64,000 nt of DNA, from positions 62,001 to 126,000 of the forward strand of contig JAFSFH010000008.1 of NCBI GenBank assembly GCA_017435305.1, read 5' to 3'. Every line of letters starts with the position of its first letter. Within the stretch, counting starts at the first letter, position 1. Source of the stretch: Clostridia bacterium. GTDB taxonomy: Bacteria > Bacillota_A > Clostridia > Oscillospirales > Acutalibacteraceae. The position numbers and the translations under genes are program-made. The notes under the pieces are model-generated. The model worked only from the letters and a program-made list of their open reading frames with translations, ran no database searches and was not told where the DNA came from. Below, one piece after another: positions 32,539 through 39,831 of this stretch.

Positions 32539-34623
32539 TTACTCCTCGACAGCCTCGACAGCCTCGGCGGCTTCCTCGGCGGGAGCCTCAACCTCAGCCT
32601 CGACGACCTCGGCAGCCTCCTCAGCGGGAGCTTCCTCAACAGCCTCAGCAACCTCTTCCACAGCCTCCTCGGCGGGAGCCTCGGGCTCCAGCAGAGCGCG
32701 GATGGACAGGCTGATGCGCTTGCGGTCATAGTCGATGGCGGTGATCTTGGCCTGGACCTCCTGACCCACGGTCAGCTCGTCGGAAGCTTTCTCCACGCGG
32801 TGGTTGGCGATCTGGCTGATGTGGATCAGACCGTCGATGCCGGGCAGGATCTGGGCGAAAGCACCAAAGGTGGTCATACCCACGATCTTGGCGGTGACGA
32901 TGGACTCCACGGGATACTGGGTCTTGAAGATCTCCCAGGGATTGTCCTCGGCCTTGCGATAGCCCAGAGAGATCTTACGCTTCTCGGGATCTAGAGCCTT
33001 GATGAAGACGGTGACGGTGTCGCCCACGTTCATCACCTCGGAGGGATGCTTAATGCGGCTCCAGGACATCTCGGAGATGTGGACCATACCGTCCACGCCA
33101 CCCAGATCCACGAAGGCACCGTAGGAGGTCAGAGACTTAACGGCACCGGTGTACTCCTGGCCGACCTCAGCCTGAGCCCAGAAGGCCTCCTCCTGCTCCT
33201 TGCGGGCGGCCTGAGCCACCAGACGGATGGAGCCGACGGCGTGACGGCGGCGATCGTTGATCTCAATGATCTTCAGCTGGACGTCCTGACCCTTCAGGGG
33301 GCTCAGGTCCTCCATGCGACCCACAGAGGCGTGGGAGGCGGGCACGAACACGCGGACACCGTTGGTGACCACCAGCACGCCGCCCTTGATTACCTCGGTG
33401 ACGGTGCCATCCAGGATGGCGCCCTCAGCCTCGGCGTCGACAACCTTCTGCCAGCCCTTCAGCGCGTCCACGCGCTTCTTGGACAGCATGATGGTGCCCT
33501 CCTGATCGTTGGTGCGCATGATGAGCAGCAGCAGCTCATCGCCCACCTTCACCAGATCGTGGGGATCGGCAGAGGGATCGTTGGACAGCTCGTCGACGGG
33601 AATGTAGCCGGTCTGCTTGCGGCCGATGACTTCGACCTGTACCTCGTTGGGCGCAATGCTAACGACCAGACCGCGGACTTTATCGTCAGTCGGATTCTGC
33701 AGAGTCGCGTCCACAGCGGCGGCGAACTCTTCAGAGCTCATCTCCTCATAGTTTTTTTCCAGGTTTTCGTTGTTGATGATTTCGGACATTGTTGTGTGTA
33801 CCTCCTTTATGATATCGGCCGGCGTGGATGCACCGGCGGTCAGACCGACCGTCATACCGGGGACAAACCGGTCACGGGGCAGCTCGTCCGCTGTCTCCAC
33901 CCAGAGGGTGGGGCAGTAGGCGGCGCACACGTCACGCAGCTTGGCGGTATTGGAACTCTCCCGTCCACCGACAATAACTACCAGATCGCATTTTTGTGCG
34001 AGCTCGACGGCTTCATCCTGCCGTTTTGCAGTAGCACTGCATATTGTATCAAAAATTTTGAGATTTGTACAGCCTTTTTTTGCTTTTTCTTCACATTTTT
34101 TCCAGACACCCTGATTAAAGGTGGTTTGAACCACCATAATGCAGGGGATATTCCCCAGTTCGGGGTGGTCTGTCAGCAGCTGCTCCAGCTCCTCGGGGGA
34201 GCGGAATACGTGCACGTCACCGTGGCAATGACCGCGGATGCCCAGCACCTCGGGGTGGTCGGGGTTGCCGGCGATGAGCACCGTGGCACCGGCGGCGGAG
34301 TGCTCCGCCACGATGCGGTGGATCTTGGCCACAAAGGGGCAGGTGGCATCGCAATAGCGCAGTCCCTTTTCTTCGATGGCATCGTACACGCTTTGGGGTA
34401 CGCCGTGGGAGCGGATGACCAGCACGTCCCCGTCGGGGGTGTCGGCGGGGTCGGACACGGTGGTGACACCGCGGGCGGACAGTTCCTCCACCACCTGGGG
34501 GTTGTGGATGATGGGACCCAGGGTGGACACCGACTCGCCGCTGTCCAGCAGCTCGTGCACCCGATTCACCGCGTTATTGACGCCGAAGCAGAATCCGGCG
34601 CTTTTGGCTAAATACACAGGCAT
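32539..34623 (-). CDS. ispH: Fused HMBPP reductase (IspH) and ribosomal protein S1
   Basis: 694 residues. Residues 1-280 are IspH, the last MEP-pathway enzyme making IPP/DMAPP. Its three cluster-binding cysteines are in S-A-G-F-C-F-G (Cys12), A-T-C-P-F (about 96) and D-T-I-C-S-A-T (about 190). A linker leads to four S1 RNA-binding domains starting near 310, 395, 482 and 568; the third (Y-G-A-F-V-D-L-G) and fourth (F-G-A-F-A-Q-I-L) are the most canonical. The tail (about 645-694) is almost only Glu, Ala, Val and Pro. This fusion is known in Clostridia; the S1 part probably assists translation initiation. It is the last gene of the operon, with AAGGAG before its ATG. Confidence 0.95.
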   Translation of the reverse strand: MPVYLAKSAGFCFGVNNAVNRVHELLDSGESVSTLGPIIHNPQVVEELSARGVTTVSDPADTPDGDVLVIRSHGVPQSVYDAIEEKGLRYCDATCPFVAKIHRIVAEHSAAGATVLIAGNPDHPEVLGIRGHCHGDVHVFRSPEELEQLLTDHPELGNIPCIMVVQTTFNQGVWKKCEEKAKKGCTNLKIFDTICSATAKRQDEAVELAQKCDLVVIVGGRESSNTAKLRDVCAAYCPTLWVETADELPRDRFVPGMTVGLTAGASTPADIIKEVHTTMSEIINNENLEKNYEEMSSEEFAAAVDATLQNPTDDKVRGLVVSIAPNEVQVEVIGRKQTGYIPVDELSNDPSADPHDLVKVGDELLLLIMRTNDQEGTIMLSKKRVDALKGWQKVVDAEAEGAILDGTVTEVIKGGVLVVTNGVRVFVPASHASVGRMEDLSPLKGQDVQLKIIEINDRRRHAVGSIRLVAQAARKEQEEAFWAQAEVGQEYTGAVKSLTSYGAFVDLGGVDGMVHISEMSWSRIKHPSEVMNVGDTVTVFIKALDPEKRKISLGYRKAEDNPWEIFKTQYPVESIVTAKIVGMTTFGAFAQILPGIDGLIHISQIANHRVEKASDELTVGQEVQAKITAIDYDRKRISLSIRALLEPEAPAEEAVEEVAEAVEEAPAEEAAEVVEAEVEAPAEEAAEAVEAVEE

Positions 34624-34634
34624 AAACAGGCTCC

Positions 34635-35306
34635 TTATTCAGCAAGTTTTTCCAGCACAACGGCCTTGATGCGGGCGACGGACTGCTCCAGCGTGTCGCC
34701 GCTGGTGTCCACCAGCACGGCGTCGTCCGCCTGCTTGAGGGGGGCGGCGGCGCGGTGGCTGTCGTCGTAGTCCCGCTTGATCATATCGCTGAGCACCTCT
34801 TCATAGGTGGCGGGGTCGCCCTTAGCCTGCAGCTCGTCATAGCGGCGGCGGGCGCGGGATTCGGGGCTGGCGGTGAGGAAGATCTTCACCTTGGCATCCG
34901 GCAGGATGACGGTGCCGATGTCCCGTCCGTCCATCACCACCGAATTGGCGGCGGCGATGCTCCTCTGGGTGTTCAGCAGATAGTTCCGCACCGCAGGGAT
35001 GGCGGACACGGCAGAGGCGGCCATGGAGATGGCGGGGGTGCGGATGAGTTCGGACACGTCCTCACCGTTGGCGAATACCCGCTGTACGCCGTCCACGTAT
35101 TTCAGCTCCACCGTCAGGTCGGACAGGGCGGCGGTGATGCCGTCGGTGTCCTCCAGCGCGATGCCGCGGCGGGTGGTGAAATAGCCCACCGTGCGGTACA
35201 GGGCGCCGGTGTCCACGTAGATGAGGGACAGCTCCTTGGCCAGTACCTTGGCGATGGTGCTCTTGCCCGCGCCGGCGGGACCGTCAATAGCAATAGCGTA
35301 GTTCAT
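34635..35306 (-). CDS. cmk: Cytidylate kinase
   Basis: 223 residues. The P-loop I-D-G-P-A-G-A-G-K-S-T is at 8-18, followed by V-D-T-G-A-L-Y-R-T, which binds CMP. Then come M-D-G-R-D-I-G-T-V-I-L-P near 123 and a lid with S-P-E-S-R-A-R-R-R-Y. It phosphorylates CMP/dCMP for nucleic-acid and lipid precursor supply. It lies 15 bases after the flavoprotein gene and 11 bases before ispH/S1, a neighbourhood often conserved in Clostridia. Confidence 0.95.
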   Translation of the reverse strand: MNYAIAIDGPAGAGKSTIAKVLAKELSLIYVDTGALYRTVGYFTTRRGIALEDTDGITAALSDLTVELKYVDGVQRVFANGEDVSELIRTPAISMAASAVSAIPAVRNYLLNTQRSIAAANSVVMDGRDIGTVILPDAKVKIFLTASPESRARRRYDELQAKGDPATYEEVLSDMIKRDYDDSHRAAAPLKQADDAVLVDTSGDTLEQSVARIKAVVLEKLAE

Positions 35307-35321
35307 AGTTTTTGCTCCTTG

Positions 35322-36545
35322 TTATTCAGCATTACCGGCGGCCATGCCGGTGGAGAAAGCAATTTGCAGGTTAAATCCGCCGGTATAGGCGTCCACGTCC
35401 AGCACCTCGCCGGCAAAATACAGACCGCTGACCAGCTTGGACTCCATGGTCTTGGCGTTGATTTCTTTCACCGATACACCGCCGGCGGTGACAATGGCCT
35501 CCGACAGGGGTCGGAATCCGTCCACCGCCACCGGCATACCCTTGATGAGGGCGGTCAGCCGTCCGCGCTCCTCGCGGGTGACGGCGTTGCATTTCTTGTG
35601 GGGGTTTATCTGCGCCAGCCGCAGCATCACGGGAATCAGCAGGCGGGGCAGCAGCTTGCCCAGGGCGTTGAGCAGATCCATATTGCTCCGCTCGGCGAAA
35701 TCCCGCAGGATGCGGGTGTCCAGCTGCTCGGGTGTCAACCCCGGCTTCCAGTCGATATACAGGGTATAGCGGTGGGGGCTCATCTGCCGCATATGGGCGC
35801 TGGCGGACAGCACCATGGGACCGCTGACGCCGAAGTGGGTGAACAGCATCTCGCCCAGATCGGAGTAGATGATCTTCTTTTTCTCATTGTCCTGCACCTT
35901 GAGAGCGCAGTTTTTGAGGGACAGCCCCTGCATCTCCATACAGAAGGGGTCGGGGGAGGTGAGCGCCACCAGACTGGGGCGGGGGTCTATCACCGTGTGC
36001 CCCGCCTGTTTCGCCAAGGCATAGCCGTCGCCGGTGGAGCCGGTACCGGGATAGGAACAGCCGCCGGTGGCCACGATCACCCGATAGCCCTCCAGCACGC
36101 GCCCGTCCTCCAGCTTGACGCCGCAGCACACGCCGTCCTCGATGACCAGGTCGGTGACCCGCCCCTCGATAAAGCGGGCGCCGCCCTCGGTGGCGTATTT
36201 GACCAGGGCGTCCACCACGTCCACCGCCTTGTCGGATACGGGGAATACGCGGTTGCCCCGCTCGGTCTTCAGCGGCACGCCCATGGACTCGATGAGCTCC
36301 ATCGTGTCCCGGGGGGAGAAGGCGTTGAGGGCGCTGTATAGGAATCGTCCGTTCTCCGGCACGTTTTGTATGAAGGTATCTATGGAGCAGTTGTTGGTGA
36401 CGTTGCACCGCCCCTTGCCGGTGATCATCACCTTGCGGGCGGGTCGGGGATTGCGCTCCACCACCGTCACCGTGTGCCCCAGCCGTCCGGCGGCACCGGC
36501 AGCCATCAGTCCGGCGGCTCCGCCGCCTACCACGATCACGTTCAT
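35322..36545 (-). CDS. FAD-dependent oxidoreductase, HI0933/BaiN family
   Basis: 407 residues. The N-terminal dinucleotide-binding loop V-V-G-G-G-A-A-G-L-M-A-A (4-15) is followed by E-R-N, then K-V-M-I-T-G-K-G-R-C-N-V-T-N (about 42), which marks the HI0933-like flavoproteins. Later come A-T-G-G-C-S-Y-P-G-T-G-S-T-G-D-G (split here by hyphens) and a C-terminal G-L-Y-F-A-G-E-V-L-D-V-D-A-Y-T-G-G. Enzymes of this family include BaiN of bile-acid 7-dehydroxylation, but most have no known substrate. Its ATG overlaps the stop of the RpiR gene (ATGA). Confidence 0.88.
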   Translation of the reverse strand: MNVIVVGGGAAGLMAAGAAGRLGHTVTVVERNPRPARKVMITGKGRCNVTNNCSIDTFIQNVPENGRFLYSALNAFSPRDTMELIESMGVPLKTERGNRVFPVSDKAVDVVDALVKYATEGGARFIEGRVTDLVIEDGVCCGVKLEDGRVLEGYRVIVATGGCSYPGTGSTGDGYALAKQAGHTVIDPRPSLVALTSPDPFCMEMQGLSLKNCALKVQDNEKKKIIYSDLGEMLFTHFGVSGPMVLSASAHMRQMSPHRYTLYIDWKPGLTPEQLDTRILRDFAERSNMDLLNALGKLLPRLLIPVMLRLAQINPHKKCNAVTREERGRLTALIKGMPVAVDGFRPLSEAIVTAGGVSVKEINAKTMESKLVSGLYFAGEVLDVDAYTGGFNLQIAFSTGMAAGNAE

Positions 36546-37423
36546 CGGTCGTCGTCGCCCTCCTCCACCGATTGATACACACCGTAGCTGCGCCACAGAC
36601 CCTCCAGCTCCTCCAGCTTGGGTCGGGTGCGGTCCATGGTGCGCAGGCTCACCGCCACGATGAGGGCGTTGATGACGCTCAGGGGCGCTACCAAACTATC
36701 CACCACCGACGCTATATCGCTGTGGGCGGTCAACAGTGCCGCCGCGTAGGGGGCGATGGGGGATAGGGCGCTGTCGGTGAGGGCGATGACCCCCGCGCCC
36801 TTGGTGTGGGCGTAGTGGAGGGTCTGCACCGATTTTTTGGAATAGCGGGGGAAGCTGATGCCGATGACCACGTCCTCGGTGGACAGGTCCAGCATCTCCT
36901 CGAATATCTCCGCCTGGCTGGATACGGCGATGCGGCGCACCTGACCGCCCAGCAGCATCTGCAGATAGTGGGTGAGGAATCCGGCCAGATGCTTACAGCT
37001 GCCGGCGCCGAAAATATACACGTTGCGGGCGGACACGATGCGGTCCACCGCGTCGTTGAATACCGTGGGGTCCAGCTCCTCCACCGTGCGGCGGATGTTG
37101 TTGACGTCACCGGCGGTGACCTGTCGGAGCAGGTTGTCCTCCTGTATGCGGACGCGGGTCACGTCCAGCCGCTGGACGATGGTCAGCTTACTGCGGATGA
37201 GCTCCTGCAGCGCCTTTTGCAGCTGGGGATAGCCGGTGAAGCCCAGCTCGGTGGCAAAGCGCACCACCGTGGACTCGCTGACACCCACCTCCTCGCCCAG
37301 ATGGGCGGCGGTCATAAAGGCGGCCTCGTCGTAGTGGTTGGTGATGAAATCAGCGATGCGCCGCTGACCCTTTGAGAATTGGGGGGCGTGGGTCTCGATG
37401 AGACCGGTGAGGGTGGTGTTCAC
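36542..37423 (-). CDS. MurR/RpiR-family transcriptional regulator
   Basis: About 293 residues. An N-terminal RpiR helix-turn-helix (F-S-K-G-Q-R-R-I-A-D-F-I, then V-S-E-S-T-V-V-R-F-A-T-E-L-G-F) is joined to a C-terminal SIS sugar-phosphate-binding domain (Y-I-F-G-A-G-S-C, I-G-I-S-F-P-R-Y-S-K, I-A-L-T-D-S). These regulators sense phosphosugars. Start choice: the GTG at 37435 falls inside the AAGGAG site, so the GTG at 37423 is favoured (spacing about 11). It heads the operon with the flavoprotein, cmk and ispH/S1, which is an odd partner set for a sugar regulator. Confidence 0.85.
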   Translation of the reverse strand: MNTTLTGLIETHAPQFSKGQRRIADFITNHYDEAAFMTAAHLGEEVGVSESTVVRFATELGFTGYPQLQKALQELIRSKLTIVQRLDVTRVRIQEDNLLRQVTAGDVNNIRRTVEELDPTVFNDAVDRIVSARNVYIFGAGSCKHLAGFLTHYLQMLLGGQVRRIAVSSQAEIFEEMLDLSTEDVVIGISFPRYSKKSVQTLHYAHTKGAGVIALTDSALSPIAPYAAALLTAHSDIASVVDSLVAPLSVINALIVAVSLRTMDRTRPKLEELEGLWRSYGVYQSVEEGDDDR

Positions 37424-37469
37424 GTTTCCTGACACTCCTTGCTCCGTTAAATTGCATTTTACCGAAAAT

Positions 37470-37498
37470 ATTATACCTTTTCATAAAGAAAAATGCAA
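37470..37498 (-). promoter_or_regulatory. Promoter of the RpiR-BaiN-cmk-ispH/S1 operon
   Basis: Minus strand TTGCAT (37498-37493), 17 bases, TATAAT (37475-37470). The -35 lies inside the terminator stem of the upstream operon. Confidence 0.8.
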
Positions 37499-37521
37499 GA
37501 TGCAATCCGCATCTTGCATTT
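37491..37521 (-). terminator. Terminator of the DUF5685-J protein-membrane protein operon
   Basis: AAATGCAAGATGC (37491-37503) pairs perfectly with GCATCTTGCATTT (37509-37521); minus-strand T-rich sequence (TTTCTTTATG) follows. Confidence 0.82.
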
Positions 37522-37528
37522 TAAAAAT

Positions 37529-38068
37529 TCAGGAAAAACGGAACAGGCGGGATACCAGGGGATGCAGGCGGCGCATATACACCGTCGCCAGACCGCTGAG
37601 ACAGCGGTCGTACACCAGAAAGATAACCACCAGCACACCCGCCGCCGGTGCCAGCATCCACAGGGCGAACCACGCCGGCAGGGCGGGGTCGGTGAGGGCG
37701 TACCACGCCCCACCGTAGCCTGCCGCAGACAGCAGAAACACGGCGATTTTCAGCAGATATTCCACCCAGCGGGGGAGCGAAAAATGCTCCAGCCACGCCT
37801 TGACCACCGTATAGTGACCGAAGAAGCAGAAATACATCAGCTTCCCCTCCGGTGAGGGGATGAGAACGGCGGCCAGCAGGCACACCGCCGCAAAATGAAG
37901 GCATCCGGTCAGACGCCCCCATTCCACCACCACGGGGATGCCGCACAGGGCGGCCAGCGCCGCCAGCCCCACCGTAGCGGTAGGAAAAACGGTGAGCAGC
38001 AGACACACCAGAGATAGGGCGGTGAGGATGCCCAAAAAGGCAACTTTGCCCGAATTTTTCATCTTCAT
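37529..38068 (-). CDS. Integral membrane protein, function unknown
   Basis: 179 residues with five or six hydrophobic segments (about 9-30, 32-48, 52-68, 75-92, 105-125, 132-155) and a short basic tail (R-R-L-H-P-L-V-S-R-L-F-R-F). There is no signal-cleavage site and no family that I recognise. The size and segment count would suit an ECF substrate subunit, but the typical motifs are not evident. The ATG at 38068 follows GGTGG and lies 11 bases after the J-protein stop, so it is translated as the third gene of that operon. Confidence 0.65.
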   Translation of the reverse strand: MKMKNSGKVAFLGILTALSLVCLLLTVFPTATVGLAALAALCGIPVVVEWGRLTGCLHFAAVCLLAAVLIPSPEGKLMYFCFFGHYTVVKAWLEHFSLPRWVEYLLKIAVFLLSAAGYGGAWYALTDPALPAWFALWMLAPAAGVLVVIFLVYDRCLSGLATVYMRRLHPLVSRLFRFS

Positions 38069-38079
38069 ATTACCACCAT

Positions 38080-38685
38080 TTAACAGCAACGGATACAGTC
38101 GCCGCCCATACACTCACAGCAGCAGTCGGCGCACCACAGAGCCTGACACACGTCGCAGGCGGTGCAGGTCTCGCCGCCGGTCTGGGCGGTACGATAGCCG
38201 CCGGTCTGGCGGGCGTTCTGCACCCGCTGGAAGGCCGCGCGGTACTCCGCGTTGGCGGGGTCCATATTGCAGGCGGTGGAGAAGTGGCGATAGGCCTCCT
38301 CCAGCCATCCCTTTTTATACAGCACACTGCCCTTGAGGAAATACCACTCCCCGTCGCGGGACTGGGAGGGGATGCCGTCCAGCAGCATTTCGGCGTCGGT
38401 GATGCGGTTTTGCTCGATCATACGGCGGATGTCGCTGTAGCGACCGCCGGTGCCGCCCGGGGCGCGGTAGCCGCCGTTGGTGTGACCGCCCTGGGCTTTT
38501 CGCTGGCGGGCGATGGCGTCGTAGGCCTCGTTGATCTCCTGCATCTTCTCCTGTGCCAGGTCGGACAGGGGGTTGTCGGTATAGTTATCGGGGTGGTATT
38601 TCCGCGCCATATTGCGATAGGCGGTCTTCACCTCTTCGTCGGTGGCGTCGGGGGAGATGCCCAGCACCTCATAGGGATTTTTCAT
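38080..38685 (-). CDS. J-domain (DnaJ-like) protein with Cys-rich tail
   Basis: 201 residues. The N-terminal J domain (N-P-Y-E-V-L-G-I-S-P-D-A-T-D-E-E) carries H-P-D in K-Y-H-P-D-N-Y near residue 32, so it can stimulate a DnaK ATPase. After a Gly-rich linker comes a helical TPR-like pair (about 82-150: W-Y-F-L-K-G-S-V-L-Y-K-K-G, then N-A-E-Y-R). The last 30 residues contain eleven cysteines (C-T-A-C-D-V-C, C-A-D-C-C-C-E-C, C-I-R-C-C), suggesting metal or cluster binding. The start overlaps the DUF5685 gene by 17 bases. It probably delivers Hsp70 to a partner encoded in the same operon. Confidence 0.85.
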   Translation of the reverse strand: MKNPYEVLGISPDATDEEVKTAYRNMARKYHPDNYTDNPLSDLAQEKMQEINEAYDAIARQRKAQGGHTNGGYRAPGGTGGRYSDIRRMIEQNRITDAEMLLDGIPSQSRDGEWYFLKGSVLYKKGWLEEAYRHFSTACNMDPANAEYRAAFQRVQNARQTGGYRTAQTGGETCTACDVCQALWCADCCCECMGGDCIRCC

Positions 38686-39547
38686 GGTGTTTTTCCTCTC
38701 CGGCGATGACCCGTTTTTGGGTGTGGGGCATCCCCTGTTCCAGAATGTTTCTTAATATGCCGTCAAAGCGGCGAATATCCAGTAGATTATAGGCGGCGAT
38801 GCACTCCGCCAGGCAGGCGTTGAGGGTCTCGGCGGCGTATTGCCGCGTGGCGACCACGCCGTCGGCATCGGTGATGTCGCGGGCGCGGATATAGGGGTTG
38901 TACCGCCCCCGCTTCAGATCCTCGGGCAGGTCGTCCACCGCGTCGGTGAGGTACACCCACCGCCCCAGACAATAGCCGAACCGCTCCAGCACCCGCCGCT
39001 GACTGTCGTCGGCGGCAACCTGCGCCGCCAAGGTCTGCAGCAGCAGGGCAAAGGGCTCTGCCGCCCGATCGATGGAGTCGGTCTGCGCCGCCTCCAGAGC
39101 GGCTTGGGCGGTCATCATCGCCGCCACGGCGCGGTCCGCATCGGGGTATCGCGCGGCGGCCTTTTTCCGTGCCGCCGCCGCAAAGGGCAGGGCGCACAGC
39201 GCCCCCAGTCGCTTGCCGAAGCCTTCGTCGGCGATGGTGTCCTTGAGCTTGTAATAGGTCAGCAGGGTGCCCACGTCCGCCGCACGGTCGATGGCGGCGG
39301 TGTTCTGCGCCTTCAGACACCGCTTGGTGGGGTTAAAGCTGCAGCGGGAGGGGCAAAAGTCCGCCCCCTCATCCGCCAGCGCCATCTGAAGCAGCGCCAG
39401 AAAGGTCATATCGTAGCTGAGGGTGAAGCGGGACAGCACGCCGTAGCGTTTGCCCAGCCGTTTGCATAGGGTGCAGTAGATGCCCTTATACTGCTCGTAT
39501 TCGCCCATGGTGATGGTGGGCTTGAATAACGTTACGTATCCGAACAT
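38669..39547 (-). CDS. DUF5685-family protein
   Basis: 292 residues, mostly helical and soluble. The N-terminus is M-F-G-Y-V-T-L-F-K-P, then Y-C-T-L-C-K-R-L-G and a second Cys set C-P-S-R-C-S-F. Near residue 205 lies Y-L-T-D-A-V-D-D-L-P-E-D, followed by K-R-G-R-Y-N-P-Y. This D-x-x-D-D-x-x-x-D and G-R-x-N-P pattern recalls the aspartate-rich motif of head-to-head prenyl synthases, though the family has no assigned activity. ATG at 39547 has GAGGG at good spacing. It heads the operon with the J protein and a membrane protein, a grouping I recall from other Clostridia. Confidence 0.78.
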   Translation of the reverse strand: MFGYVTLFKPTITMGEYEQYKGIYCTLCKRLGKRYGVLSRFTLSYDMTFLALLQMALADEGADFCPSRCSFNPTKRCLKAQNTAAIDRAADVGTLLTYYKLKDTIADEGFGKRLGALCALPFAAAARKKAAARYPDADRAVAAMMTAQAALEAAQTDSIDRAAEPFALLLQTLAAQVAADDSQRRVLERFGYCLGRWVYLTDAVDDLPEDLKRGRYNPYIRARDITDADGVVATRQYAAETLNACLAECIAAYNLLDIRRFDGILRNILEQGMPHTQKRVIAGEEKHHEKSL

Positions 39548-39627
39548 CTCTGTCACCCTCTTTCTCTTACCATCATAGCCAATCTAAAGGGCTATGTGTG
39601 AAGTAATTGTAAATTGTGAATTGGTAT

Positions 39628-39827
39628 AGGCTCCCTCTTTGAGGGCAGATTTCCCCCGTTCAGCGGGGGAAAATGTCGGCGAAGCCGACAAAAGGGGGGC
39701 CGCTTCGCGGCGAGCGAGCTGTCACGGCGATAGCCGTGACTGAGGGAGTTTTAGTAACGCTTTGCAGAACGGTTAACTCCCTCCGTCATTTGCTACGCAA
39801 ATGCCACCTCCCTCGGGGAGGGAGGCT
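39628..39827. repeat. Family A repeat, long composite form (copy A3)
   Basis: The outer ends are AGGCTCCCTC and GAGGGAGGCT. The left half is interrupted by two extra palindromes, TTTCCCCCGTTCAGCGGGGGAAA (about 39649-39672, core CCCCCGTTCAGCGGGGG) and TGTCGGCGAAGCCGACA, before CACGGCGATAGCCGTG and ACTGAGGGAGTT. The right half has ATTTGC/GCAAAT and CCTCCCTCGGGGAGGGAGG. It ends five bases before the uvrA stop codon and is the only candidate termination structure for uvrBA. Confidence 0.78.
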
Positions 39828-39831
39828 ATAA

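Noticed and set aside
33046..34611. 521-codon plus-strand frame opposite ispH/S1
   Set aside because: It is an antisense shadow; the minus strand has the cluster cysteines and four S1 domains.
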